Positions 32,854-43,885 of a stretch of DNA of 64,000 bases are shown one piece after another; within the stretch, counting starts at the first letter, position 1; every line of letters begins with the position of its first letter. A program made the translations under genes and the position numbers. The notes beneath the pieces are model-generated. The model was given only the letters and a program-made list of their open reading frames with translations, was not told the origin of the DNA and did no database searches. This stretch comes from Candidatus Melainabacteria bacterium (GTDB lineage Bacteria; Cyanobacteriota; Vampirovibrionia; Gastranaerophilales; Gastranaerophilaceae): positions 868,001-932,000 of the forward strand of contig CP091731.1 in NCBI GenBank assembly GCA_022009935.1, given 5' to 3'.

Positions 32854-33639
32854 CTAATTTAAAACGTTGTTATCTGTTTTAAGGCTATTTTGGCTTTTTT
32901 TCCACAATTGGTCGTATTCTTCAAAACTCAAAGTTTCAAGCGGTTTTGTGCCAACTCTTCCATTTTTTTAAACCGAGCCATAAATTTTTTATTTGCACGA
33001 ATTAAAGCAAGTTCGGATTGATTTTGTTGTATCTGGCTAAATTGACAGTTGCAAATAAGATATCACCAAATTCATCTTCCTTTTCGTCAAAGTTTTTTGC
33101 TTCTTTAAATTCTTCAAATTCACTTTTTACACAATCATAAATTTGTTGTTCATTTTGCCATTCAAACCCAACAGAAACAGCTTTTTGCTTATTTTCAAGG
33201 CAGAAAGCAAAGCACTTTGAGATTTTGAAACTCCATCCATTAGCGATTTTCGCTTATCTTTTTCTCTTCTTTTTTTATTTTTTCCCAGTTTTTAACAATT
33301 TCATCAGAATTTTGCACTTTAACATCGCCAAAAACATGCGGATGACGACGTATAAGTTTTTCATTCAAGACTTTTGCCACCTCATCAATGTCAAAAAACA
33401 TTTTCTTCTTTGGCTATTTGAGAATGAAGCAAAACTTGAAGCAAAACATCTCCAAGTTCCTCTTTCAAATTTGAAGTGTCACAACTGTCAATAGCATCAA
33501 CGGTTTCATAGGCTTCTTCCAAAATGTTAGTTCGCAAAGATTTGTGAGTTTGTTCTCTATCCCATTTGCAACCGTTTTCGCTTCTTAATGTTTCAATTAT
33601 TTTAATGCTTTCGCATAGGTTTTTATATTTTTCACTCAT
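32854..33639 (-). CDS. mazG: Nucleoside triphosphate pyrophosphohydrolase MazG (frameshifts)
   Basis: MazG cleaves NTPs to NMP and pyrophosphate. Two all-alpha NTP-PPase domains are visible, each with E-E-x-x-E and D ligands: NILEEAYETVDAID then EELGDVLLQVLLHSQ, and FEEFKEAKNF then EDEFGDILFATVNLARY. The block RRHPHVFGD between them is typical. ATG 33639 (MSEKYKNLCESIK) is preferred to an ATG at 33669 that would lie inside hisG. Breaks are near 33385, 33200, 33030 and 32960. The repaired length is about 262 residues. Confidence 0.88.
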
Positions 33640-33649
33640 TTTTAATTTT

Positions 33650-34517
33650 TTATGCCACCATTTGTTCAACTGTCATAATCAAAATGCCTCGACCGCCAAG
33701 TTTTTTCAATTTATCAATGCTTTCATAAACTTCATCTTCATCAACAACAACGTGAATTACAACATTGTTATCATCATCCAAAAGTGAAGTTACAGTTGGA
33801 GATGAAAGTCCGGGTAAAAAATCTTTTATTTGGTTTAACGCGTTTTTGGGAACATAGTGCCATCAAATTTTTTTACCTTTGAGTCAATAACGCTTTTCAA
33901 AGCTCTTAAAAGAGATGATACTTTTTGTTGTTTTTCTTCGCATAAGTCTTTTGAAGCAATTATTATTGCACTTGAAGACAAAATGTTGTCAATAATGCGT
34001 AACTTATTGGATTTTAAAGTGGCACCTGAGGAGGTGATATCAACAACAACATCCGAAAGTCCCAAACGAGGAGTTATTTCTGTTGCCCCTGAAACTTCAA
34101 TAATTTGTGGTTTTTTGCCTAATTTTTCAAAATATTCTTTTGCAATATTAGGAAAAGATGTAGCTACTTTTATATTTTGTGGCAAATCTTTTGAGCAATT
34201 ATAATCGTCCTCTTCTTTAACAGCCACAACCATATCGCAACGTCCAAAATCCAAATCCATTATAATATCAACATTGCTTTTTAACTCGCTTACAATATCA
34301 AATCCGGTAAATCCGACATCTGCAACATTCATTTCAACAAATCTTGGAATATCCTGTAGTGCGAACAAAAATTATTGAATATTTGTTGTCTTTTGTGCAA
34401 ACAGTCAAACTTCTTTCATCTTTTGAAGGAAATTTCAGCCCTGAGCGGTCAAGCAAGTCGTATATTTTTTTCAGACAATCGACCCTTGTTTGGTATAGCT
34501 ATTTTTAATGTTGTCAT
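33650..34517 (-). CDS. hisG: ATP phosphoribosyltransferase HisG, long form (frameshifts)
   Basis: This is the first enzyme of histidine synthesis. The start reads MTTLKIAIPNKGRLSEK. Then come VADVGFTGFDIVSEL and the PRPP site EITPRLGLSDVVVDITSSG. After repair near 33850 the chain continues into a regulatory HisG_C domain ending GGRGILIMTVEQMVA, the site of histidine feedback inhibition in long-form enzymes. Another break is near 34365, and one near 34475. About 288 residues. No hisZ is needed for this form. The stop is 10 bp before mazG. Confidence 0.9.
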
Positions 34518-34543
34518 ATTGTAAATCCCTTTATATTTATAAA

Positions 34544-35199
34544 TTAATTATATTTTTCACCAAAGGTATTTAATGAAACAACCTCATTAAATTCTTTTCT
34601 TAATTTTTTGAGTTTTAACGTTATCATCCATATATCCTACAGTTAAAACAGCAGTTATAAAATATTCCTCAGGAAGTTGGAATTGTTCTTTGATGATTTG
34701 AATAAAATTTAAATCAGCACAGGTCAACTCATTCATCATAGCTCCCACAACACAACAACCAAGCCCTTGGTTTTGAGCTTCAATAGTCATATAAGCAAGA
34801 GCATAAGTTGTTTGTTCCATAAGACGAAGAAGCAAAGTGCTTTCTCCAAGCAAAGCAGGGTTTAATATTTGGTTTTTAAAAACCATATCAATATCAAATT
34901 CATCTTTTCCGCCTTCTTTGAGGATTTTGCCAAACCTTGCACGATTGAAAGCCAAGGAATCTGCAACCATAACAATCACATGGCTTGCTTGTGCCACATG
35001 CTTTTTGTCCCAAACACATTTCACTTAACAAATCTTTTTTATCTTGATTATCAATAACTATAAAATGCCAAGGTTGGGAGTTCATCCAAGAAGGAGCAAG
35101 CCTTCCGGCATTTAAAATACTTTTAATTTTTTCATCTTCAACCTTTTGGTCTTTGTATTTTCTTACACTAAACCGATTTTCAATCAACTCTAAAACCAT
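34544..35199 (-). CDS. Nitroreductase-family flavoprotein (frameshifts)
   Basis: FMN-dependent NAD(P)H oxidoreductase fold. It begins IENRFSVRKYKDQ with GRLAPSWMNSQPWHF, the typical FMN-binding start, and later has EAQNQGLGCCVVGAMMNE and AVLTVGYMDD. Breaks are near 35005 and near 34605. Repairing the second extends the end to EVVSLNTFGEKYN. About 218 residues. It may be cotranscribed with hisG and mazG, which follow on the same strand, but no functional link is evident. Confidence 0.85.
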
Positions 35200-35228
35200 A
35201 AAAAGATGTCTCTTTTTTCTTAATTTTT

Positions 35229-36549
35229 CTAAGTTTCCGAAATTATTAAAGTGAAATCACTATTAACACAATAGATTTTCAAAGGGTCGTATACAAACTG
35301 ATAGTCTTTTATATCAGGTATTTCATTTTTATTTTATTAGCTATATCATTTGTAACGATGTTTTGGTGAGAAATAAATTGGGCATGCTGGAACATGTTTC
35401 ATTCTCATCATATTTACGGTATAGCCTTTGTTTTCAAGTTCTGTTTTGATTTTTTCAGCTTTTGGAGCATTTAAAGATGTATAAATGATGCCTGCAGTCA
35501 ACTGATAGTTGACATCTTCAGTTTTATTTTTCTTTCTGTAAATGAGTCTGTCAACCATTTCTTGAGTTTGTTCAGGGTCAAGTATCCAATATGAAATGGA
35601 GCCTTTTTTGAAGGTGCGCCGGGAAGCGTTGCAACTTCAACGTTATCCAGATTGAAATCTTTTGGCCATGGCTGCAAAATTTGAAATTTCATACATACTC
35701 ATATCAGTTTTTACATATTCATTAATCAAATTCAAAATTTCAGGAATTTTGGTTATTGTGGCAGGGGTTTGAAGTTGAGTCAATAAGTTTCTCAAAACCA
35801 CTGTTGACGAGATGTTCTACCTATATCACCCAAACCGTCTTTTCTAAAACGCAAATAACCTTCTGCCTGCTGACCGTTAAGAACGTGGTTGCCTTTTGGT
35901 AGTCTGACATTAAGTTTGCCTGAATAATCGTGATAAAACATGTCTTTTCTACATACACAGGCACACCGCCTAAAAATATCAACAAGATGAATTACAGCTT
36001 CAGAATTGACGGCTATATATCTGTCAACTTTTACTCCCAAAGTGTTTTCCACTGTTTTCTTTGTAAGTTCAACACCGCCATAAGCATGGGCTGAATTTAT
36101 TTTTTGTATCCCATAATCGCCTGCAATATACACTTTGCTGTCACGTGGAATAGATATTGCGTTTATAGACCTGTGTTTGGGGTCAATATTGACAAGAATT
36201 ATGGTATCTGACCTTGTGTTTGAAAACGGGTCATTTCCATCAGGGGTTTTTGTCCACCCCAAGGATTAAAATATTCTGACGTTTTTTTGAACAAAGGTAA
36301 ATTGAAGCTTTGTTCTTCCGGTTTATTTAGTTTTAAAAACGGTAATTTATTAAATATTACACCCTGATTCCGGAATTGCAAAAAACAACACCAAGTGTGC
36401 AAACAAGCACACAAAAAACGTTAATAAAAAAAGAGCGCTTGAAAATCTTTTCTTTGGCTTTTGCAGTTGTTGCTTGTTGTTCTGCTGATATTCATTGAAC
36501 ATATTATATCTATCGTATTGATTAATACTTTTATTTTTGTTTCTTTCAT
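35229..36549 (-). CDS. LytR-CpsA-Psr (LCP) family protein with LytR_C-like tail (frameshifts)
   Basis: LCP enzymes attach polysaccharides from lipid carriers to the cell wall or other acceptors. It has a cytoplasmic Gln/Asn-rich start, one membrane helix (SALFLLTFFVCLFAHLVLFFAI), then the LCP domain: RSDTIILVNIDPKH, ISIPRDSKVY, INSAHAYGG, VNSEAVIHLVDIFGGV and the phosphate-binding RFRKDGLGDIGR. A C-terminal domain (YTSLNAPKAEKIKTELENKGY) resembles LytR_C. The start ATG 36549 has AAGGAT upstream. Breaks are near 36530, 36240, 35980, 35800, 35720 and 35600. About 440 residues. Confidence 0.85.
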
Positions 36550-36637
36550 AACAAATCCTTTTGTACTTAATAACTATTTTACTTCAAAAAAAATTTTTGA
36601 GTATTTTTTTTCATCTTGATGATATACTAAAGTTACT

Positions 36638-37791
36638 ATGAAGAAAATTACAATTTTAGGTTCAACAGGCTCAATAGGCACTCAAACGCTTGAAGTTATT
36701 GAAAAATTAGAAGAAAAATTTCAAGTTGTCGGGCTTTCGGGTGGAAAAAATATAGAACTTTTAAAATTACAAATAGAAAAATTTCATCCAAATGTTGTAT
36801 GCACAGCCGATAAAAATGATGCTTTAAAGCTGAAAGAAATTTATAAAAACATAAAATTTTTATACGGCGAAGAAGGACTTATTGAACTTGCTTCAAATAA
36901 TGAAATTGACATTCTTGTCGTTGCTGTTTCAGGAAAAGTTGGTTTAAAACCTACCATTGAGGCTATAAAAAATGGGATAAACATTGCATTGGCCAACAAA
37001 GAAACACTTGTTACAGCAGGTGATATCGTTATGGATTTGGTAAAGAAATATAAAGTTGAGTTGTTGCCTGTAGATTCTGAACATAGTGCAATTTATCAGT
37101 GTATTCAAGGGAACAGCCATTCTTTTTATCAACAGATTGCACATCACAGCTTCAGGCGATCTGTTTTTGAATAAATCAAAAGAAGAAATGAAAACAGCCG
37201 GCATTTCACAAGTGCTTCATCATCCAAAGTGGAATATGGGCAAGAAAATAACAGTTGACTCTGCAACATTGATGAATAAAGGTCTTGAAGTCATTGAAGC
37301 ACATCACTTGTTCAATATGGATTATAAAAATATAAATGTGGTTGTGCATCCGCAAAGTGTTATTCACAGTGCCGTTGAATACAACGACGGAAGTGTTATT
37401 GCCCAAATGGGATTTCCAACATGCACATTCCTATACAATATGCTCTTACATATCCAAAAAGAATTTGTGGAATAAAGACAAACTCCTTTGATTTTGTAAA
37501 ATGTGCAAATTTGACTTTCTTTGAGCCGGATTTTGAAAAGTTTCCACTTTTTAAAACTTGCATACCAAGTTGGCAAAGAAGGCGGAACTATGCCACTTTG
37601 TGTGAATGCGGCCAATGAAGAAGCCGTTATGGCCTTTTTAAAAAGGTAAAATTAAATTCTTTGATATTAATGACATTGTCTTCAAAATTGTCGAAAACTA
37701 TAAAAACATAGACAAACCAACAATTGACGAAATATTTCTTGAAGACAAATTAATTCGTGAGAAAACACTGAATTATATAAAAAACTATTGA
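36638..37791 (+). CDS. dxr: 1-deoxy-D-xylulose-5-phosphate reductoisomerase (frameshifts)
   Basis: This is the second enzyme of the MEP isoprenoid pathway. NADPH-binding start ITILGSTGSIGTQTLEVI, ALANKETLVTAGD, the metal-ligand block LPVDSEHSAIYQ, and ITVDSATLMNKGLEVIEAH are all clear, as is the C-terminal PLCVNAANEEAV. The loop usually written TASGGPF reads TASGDLF here, in sequence that is close to a break. Breaks are near 37128, 37425, 37560 and 37640. The repaired length is about 384 residues, as expected. Confidence 0.93.
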
Positions 37792-37859
37792 TTTTTTTTG
37801 AATAGATAAGATAATTTATATAAGTAGTCAAAATAAATACCAAGAGGTCAGGCATTTAT

Positions 37860-39879
37860 ATGGGGAATTTAAAAAGAACAATAGCTGCATTATGTGCAAT
37901 AGCTGCAATTTCAATAAATTTAAGCAATGCTTCGGAAGCAAAAATGTCAAATGAAGCTTTAAAATATTTTCAAAGCGCTCAAAACAATGAAAGCGAAAAG
38001 AAATATCTTGATGCTATTGACGATTTAAGCAAGGCGATTGAAATCAATTCACGAGAAGCAATTTTGTATACAAAGCAAGGTGGGCTTTTTGTTGAAGTCG
38101 GCGATTGGCAAAAGGCACTTGATGCTTATAAAAAGCATTGAAATTGCAACCAAACGATGCTTTTTTGTATATTTCTGTTGGAAATGTCTATGAATTAAAG
38201 CACGATTATACAAATGCCTATAATTCATACTTAGAAGCGCTGAGAATATATCCGGATTACACATATAATTATGTAAACATTGCAAACACAGCTTATTTAT
38301 TGGGAGATTTTGCAAGTGCCACAGAATATTACAAAAGATTTTTGAGCAACTACCCTGACAATGTTGAAGCACAAAGAAAATTTGGCCTCTTGCTATATGA
38401 AAACAAACGACCTTCAAAAATGCTTTTGGCTGTTTATGGCAAATTATACACTGACAATCCGAACGGCTTTAAACAGTTTTCAAATTATGGACTTGCTCTT
38501 TTGAAAACCAATGAACTTGACATGGCGGTTGATTTTTTGCAAAAAAGCTGTCAAGAAAAATCCTAACGACTGGGCTTCTTATGGTAATTTAGCTTTAACA
38601 AATATGAAACAAAATAATTATGATGAAGCTTTGATAAACTTTTGAACATGCCTTTAAAATCAACCCAAATGCCGATGAGTTGAATTTGGATTATGCAAAT
38701 TTGCTTGCTTTTAAAGGTAACAATGAAAAAAGCTATTCAAAAATATAACGATTATATTGAGAAAAATTCTGATAACCCTGTCGCATACTATAATTTAGGA
38801 ACTATTTATCAAAAAAATAAACAGTATAATGACGCTATAAATTATTTTGAAAAAAGCAATAAGTTTGGAACCAAACAATTTTGATTATATTTATGAGTTG
38901 GCAAAAGCTTTCATTTTCAGGTGATTATGAAAAAGCAATTGCAACATACGATAAAGCATTTGAGCTTGATAATTCAAATGTGGATGTGCTTTTTAACAAG
39001 GCCGGTGCGTTGTGTGCTTTCAAAAAATATGATGATGCAATTTCTTTGTTTGAAAAACTTTTGAAAAAAGGTGGAAAAAATAGCGTCGAAATTAAAAATG
39101 GAATTGTAAGTGCATATTTAAACAAAGCAAATGAAGCTGAAAAAACTGACAATTTTAAAGAAGCTATTGAATTGTGCGAGAAAGCCTTAAATTATGACAA
39201 CAAAAATATTCAAATATATGTAAATCTATCAAAATTGTATGAAAAAAGCAGGCAATAAAAATAAATCATTGAATGTTTTAAAAAGTGCAAACGAAATAAA
39301 TCCAAATGACAAGTTTATAATATATACTCTTGCAAGCACTCAAAAAAATAATAATATGTTGGAAGAGTCAAAGAAAAATTTTATTAAACTTATACAACTT
39401 GATGAAAATAATGAAGAAAATTATGTTGACCTGGCAGACATATACGTTAAAGAAAAAATTATGATGATGCCATTTTAAACTACAAAAAAGCGTTATCCAT
39501 CAACTCCAAATATGAAAATGCACATTTGCGTTTGGGAAATGTATATAAATTTCAAAACAAAACAGAAGAAGCTTTAAAGGAATACACGAATGTTTTAAGC
39601 TACAATCCAAATAGCGAAGATGCGTATTATAATATCGGGTTGTGCCTTTTGAATGAAAAAAAAATACCCTGAAGCCATTGAAAAATTTAATAAAGTTGTT
39701 TCTTTGAATGAAAAATATTCGCTTGGATATTATTGTCTTGGCTTATGTTATGAAAAAACAGAAAAAGCAAATGAAGCATTAGAAAATTATCAAAATTTGT
39801 TTCTTTAACTGATGACAACGGTCTAAAGAAAATTGTAAATGATAAAATAAAATATTTAAACCAAAATAAATCTTTATGA
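37860..39879 (+). CDS. Exported TPR-repeat protein (frameshifts)
   Basis: A signal peptide (TIAALCAIAAISINLSNA) is followed by some 16-18 tetratricopeptide repeats covering the whole mature part. Typical helices are YLDAIDDLSKAIEINSREAILY, NAYNSYLEALRIYPDYTYNY and EAIELCEKALNYDNKNIQIY. TPR solenoids bind other proteins, so a periplasmic or surface assembly role is likely. At least seven breaks (38143, 38558, 38640, 38720, 38875, 39245, 39465, 39660, 39805) fragment it. About 670 residues after repair. The next gene's ATG overlaps its stop (ATGATGA). Confidence 0.8.
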
Positions 39880-40284
39880 TGACAATATTAAAAAAACTAT
39901 GTTTATTGATTTTTTTTGTCTTTGGTTATGTCAGGATGCTCATTTGACAAGGACTATATTATTTTATTTAACAAAGACCCCATAACTCAAGATAATTATA
40001 AAGTTGATTACATTCGCTTTGAAGAAAATAAGCCAATATATTATGCATTTTTGACAACAAAATATTTTGAGTTTGATTTTATCCGTGTGCAAGTTGTTAA
40101 AACATCAGATAAAACAAACATTTTGGGCTATTCAGTGGCATATACAAAAGATTTTATAATTAACCGCAATAAACAATATTTTACGGATTATATAATTTTA
40201 AGAAGCAAGGGGCATTATATTATGCAGATATTTTATCATACAAATTTAAATGCCCCGCTTGTTATGAGAGATTTTTTGGGTTGA
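39876..40284 (+). CDS. Small lipoprotein of unknown function (one frameshift)
   Basis: The start is coupled to the TPR gene (ATG 39876 or 39879). After repair of the T8 run near 39915 the N-terminus is a lipoprotein signal, LLIFF...SLVMSGC, with Cys as the acylated residue. The mature part is about 115 residues, rich in Tyr, Phe and Ile, beta-like (PIYYAFLTTKYFEFDFIRVQVV). No recognised family. Joint translation suggests work with the exported TPR protein. Confidence 0.65.
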
Positions 40285-40293
40285 ATAGATAAA

Positions 40294-42278
40294 TTAGCCA
40301 TTATCTACAATCAAAGAACCATTTTGAACGCATAAATCAATGGTATTTTTAGTTGTAACATTATGCATTTTATCTACAGCCATAAAATGACCGTTAATAT
40401 CGTAATTTTGTTCAACTGCTTCTTTTTAATTGAGGTGATGTAGCAACTAAACCGGTTTCAAGATTAACAGAGTTAAAAAGCATGCTCCATTTCAAAAGGT
40501 TCAAATTCAAATTCACCACTTGCTATATTTTTAATGATACATCATACATAGAATTAAATTGACCAGCATCAACCCAAGGTTCATTAGATTTAACAGCAAA
40601 GACTTTTTTTCCGTTTAGTGCTTCTCTTGCTTGTAACAAAACATCATCAGGAGTTTTTTCTAAAACATTAATAGAACCAGGAATTGTTCTCAAACCTGAA
40701 ACATCAAGAAAATGATCTCTCATATCTTGAGGTTTTTCATATTGAGAAACAGACATTAAAGCAGGCAATAATTGTTTTGACCAATCACGAGATTCTTTAT
40801 CGCCTTCTTTTGTTTTAAAATGAGGTTCTAAAATATTGATTGCCTTTAATGCATCTTTATGTACCATAAATTGAAAAGTATTTGTATAACAATTTTCGTC
40901 TTCATCAATAAAACCACCAATGCGTTCTTTGGGTTTTTCGGCAAACTCTTTTATTTCATTCATATCGCCTTCTAGCTTCATAATACCGAAATTGCCTTTA
41001 GCTTTTCCCAAGGGACTTGACTTGCAATCATAACAATGGCAGAATTCCCGCTATTCATAATATTTTGTGCTTCAGTAGTTGCTTTTGTCATTCTTGAAAC
41101 TGAATCATTTGGCAGCACAAAAATAGAATCCATACCTTCTTTTTTCATCTTGTCATACATTCTTAAAGTAAAACCACCATTACCTTTATTTATATTTGAA
41201 TCATTTTTATAAAACTTAAGATTTTTCCCAATTCCAAAAACACCTTTCGAACAATCAAGAATACCGGCTTTATGTAAAGTTACAAGAGTTGTTTCAATAG
41301 GGGTTAATCCTGTTGCCATTCTGAATGATCCTTTTGTATTTTGCGGTCTTGTGGCTTGGTATCATTATGGTAAATTCCCTCTGATGATGCATTTGTGTAT
41401 TCAGCACGTGAGCCATAACCACCTGACAATATTGTAACTTGCATTGTTTTTGCACCTTCTTGTGCTTTAAACTGAGGTAAAACTATTTCTTCTTCGTTAA
41501 TTTTACGTTCAAATTCCTGCAAACTATCAATAATAGCTTCACAAAACCTTCCGTTTTGAAGTCCTATTATAACTTCGCCACCTTGACCGATTGATGGCAT
41601 TGGTTTTAATTTATCAAATGTTGGTTTATTAATTTGTGGTCGTTCAACTTCTGTTTTTTTGTTACCTTTTATTTTTAAGCTTCCATCTTTTGAAGACAAT
41701 TGACCTTTATTTCCCATTAATACATATTGACCGTCTTCAACAACAGCAATAAATTTGCCTTTATTATCCAAAACGGAAGCTTTATTATTGGTTGTTTTTC
41801 TTTGAATTTCAATATCACTTACAGGTATTTCATTTTTAACAAGCAAAACATTAAAAGTTTCTTCTTGTTGTTCTTTATTTCTTCGCATAGTAACACTAAT
41901 TAAACCATCATCATTACTGCCTTTTTTGCATCACCAATTTTTGCAATGTTGTATTTGCAGTATATTCGCTATAAGCTTGAGGAACTTTTGTAGTCATTAA
42001 ATCAAAATCAATTCTTGAACCTACAGCATCAGTTCCGCAGGTAACGACCTTACCCAAATAATTTAATAAATTACGACCTTCTTTTGATTGCTCAATAACA
42101 CTTGTTTTTATTATATCTTCGACAAGATTTTGATTATCAAACCTTTGTGGTTGTATATTTTGTCTAACTATTGGATTTTCAACTTTTTTTGCTTCTTGAG
42201 TCGCCAAACTTCCCAATTTTTGAGCACTTTTAGCACTTTCCTCTGATTTTTTGATACACAATTACATAAAACATTCAT
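40294..42278 (-). CDS. Nucleotidyltransferase-like protein with long N-terminal extension (frameshifts)
   Basis: After repair about 660 residues. The second half looks like a sugar-nucleotide pyrophosphorylase fold: ILSGGYGSRAEYTNA (nucleotide-binding loop), GLTPIETTLVTLHKAG, FGIMKLEGDMNEIKEFAEKP and WVDAGQFNSMYDVS. The first 200 residues (AQKLGSLATQEAKKVENPI and following) contain a short beta segment with VLDNKGKFIAVVEDGQYVL and a Lys-rich stretch, and are not part of that fold. The canonical lysine-containing KP motif is present only as HNDTKPQ. Catalysis is uncertain. The start ATG 42278 has TTAGGAGAAG upstream. Breaks are near 42265, 41915, 41335, 41000, 40540, 40480 and 40430. Confidence 0.65.
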
Positions 42279-42401
42279 GATGCCCTTCTCCTAATTTTTT
42301 CATATCTACTATAATATAACTAACTATAGATATAATACACGTAAAAAAAAATTTGCTAGTTTTTTAATAAAAAACAGTTATTTTTTTACATTTCTTAATG
42401 A

Positions 42402-42437
42402 AACAAGCTAATTTTTTATCCGATAATTAGCTTGTTT
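42402..42437. terminator. Possible hairpin terminator
   Basis: An 11-bp perfect stem (ACAAGCTAATT / AATTAGCTTGT) lies between two minus-strand genes, just past the metallopeptidase stop. The T run after it on the minus strand is short. Confidence 0.5.
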
Positions 42438-42461
42438 ATATTTATATACATAAAGTCAGTT

Positions 42462-43167
42462 TTAAAGTTTTTCTTCAGGGTCTTCAAACCCTGGTGAGCG
42501 GCTGTTTAAATTGCTATATCCTGGGTTTGAATATACACTTTTACGGATATATTTGTTTGTGTAATCTCCTTTTTCAAGCAACATTTTTAAAGTATTTTCA
42601 CGATTGACAAGTGGGTGCATTTTTTTTGCATCTTCAGGAAATTTCTTTGAAAGATTATACCAAACAACCGCTTCAAGAGTCCAAGCATAAGTTTCTTCAT
42701 TTAGAGAATTAAATTCATCTTGGTGAATTGCTTCATGGGCAAGTAAAGCTGCCAAAGCACTAGGTGGAGCGTCTTCATGTTTTTGGTTGATATAAATATA
42801 AAGTTTATTTTTACGTTTATATCCCAAAGCGTCAAACGAAGCGTGTTTTTTCGACATTTCACCCAAATTTCTAAATTCTATTTTGACAGGTTTCATTGTC
42901 AAATTTTTTCCCAAAATGGCATTGCGAGAAAAATTCTCCCGGAGTTGAAGACAAAAGTTCAACAGCATAGATAAGTTTTTCATCATCCGTCACTTTTTTA
43001 TACATTTTTTTAGCTGTGTGTATTGTTCATCACTTAAATTTGAGAAATAAAGGCTTTGTTTCTTTTCATCTTCCTTGACAATCGGCTTTTTTATCATCAG
43101 GCAAACAATATGCCATGTTGGACAACATCAAAGCTATAAGTGCAAAATTTACAATTTTGGTTCGCAT
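42462..43167 (-). CDS. Exported HExxH metallopeptidase-like protein (frameshifts)
   Basis: The signal peptide MRTKIVNFALIALMLSNMAYC starts at ATG 43167. The zinc-binding motif LLAHEAIHQDEF lies about 90 residues from the C-terminus, followed by NEETYAWTLEAVVWYNL whose Glu is well placed as the third ligand, so this is a likely gluzincin. The tail is basic and Ser/Asn-rich. Breaks near 43090, 43010 and 42925. About 235 residues. Substrate unknown; it should act outside the cytoplasmic membrane. Confidence 0.7.
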
Positions 43168-43371
43168 TTTTTCATAAACACATTTCCTAATTCTACTTAA
43201 CAATATTATGACATCTGTGTAATTCTAAGGCAAATTTTTATAGCCTTGATTTTTAGCCGATTGGATATTAAATGAATTCCCCAAAAAATATATAACATTT
43301 TTAGAGGATATGAATTAAATAAAATATAAACTATACTTTAAGAAAAATATTGGTGCAATTAAAAGGAGAAG

Positions 43372-43788
43372 ATGATGTATCGGGATTACAAAATTGTGAG
43401 CGATTGTATTGAAGATATACCTGCATTTGCCTACCAATCAGATACAATTCGTGAAACTTTTGAAAAAATTAAAAAATATAAACTCACAAATTTAATTATT
43501 GTTGATAAGAATAAAAAAATTCAAGGCAACATTTCACGTAATGAACTTCGTAAAAATGTAAAAGCACTTGGAGAAATGCCTATATCAACAATACTAAGTG
43601 AACGTAATTTTAAGAAAATTACAACTTTTCCGACATCATTTTTAAGTGATGCTATACATGTTATGAAGCTTTTTGGTATAAATTTCTTGCCTGTATGCAA
43701 TGACCATCTTGAGCAACAATTTATAGGCATAGTTAAATTCAAAGAATATGAAAACCTTCGCCCCAGCATAGTTCAGCCTATTCTATAA
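43372..43788 (+). CDS. CBS-domain-pair protein
   Basis: An intact 138-residue frame with a strong AAAAGGAGA site just upstream. Two CBS motifs are visible, KLTNLIIVDKNKKIQGNISRNELRKN and GINFLPVCNDHLEQQFIGIVKFKEY, forming one Bateman module. Such stand-alone modules bind adenine nucleotides and regulate partner enzymes or channels. No partner is obvious in the neighbourhood. Confidence 0.85.
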   Translation: MMYRDYKIVSDCIEDIPAFAYQSDTIRETFEKIKKYKLTNLIIVDKNKKIQGNISRNELRKNVKALGEMPISTILSERNFKKITTFPTSFLSDAIHVMKLFGINFLPVCNDHLEQQFIGIVKFKEYENLRPSIVQPIL

Positions 43789-43885
43789 AAAAGTTGCAAA
43801 AATTTTTGTTTTAATGATAAAATATTATTAAAATTATTATTACTTTTCATTAAAGTAAGAAAAAGAGTTTTTGCAAATTTTATAA

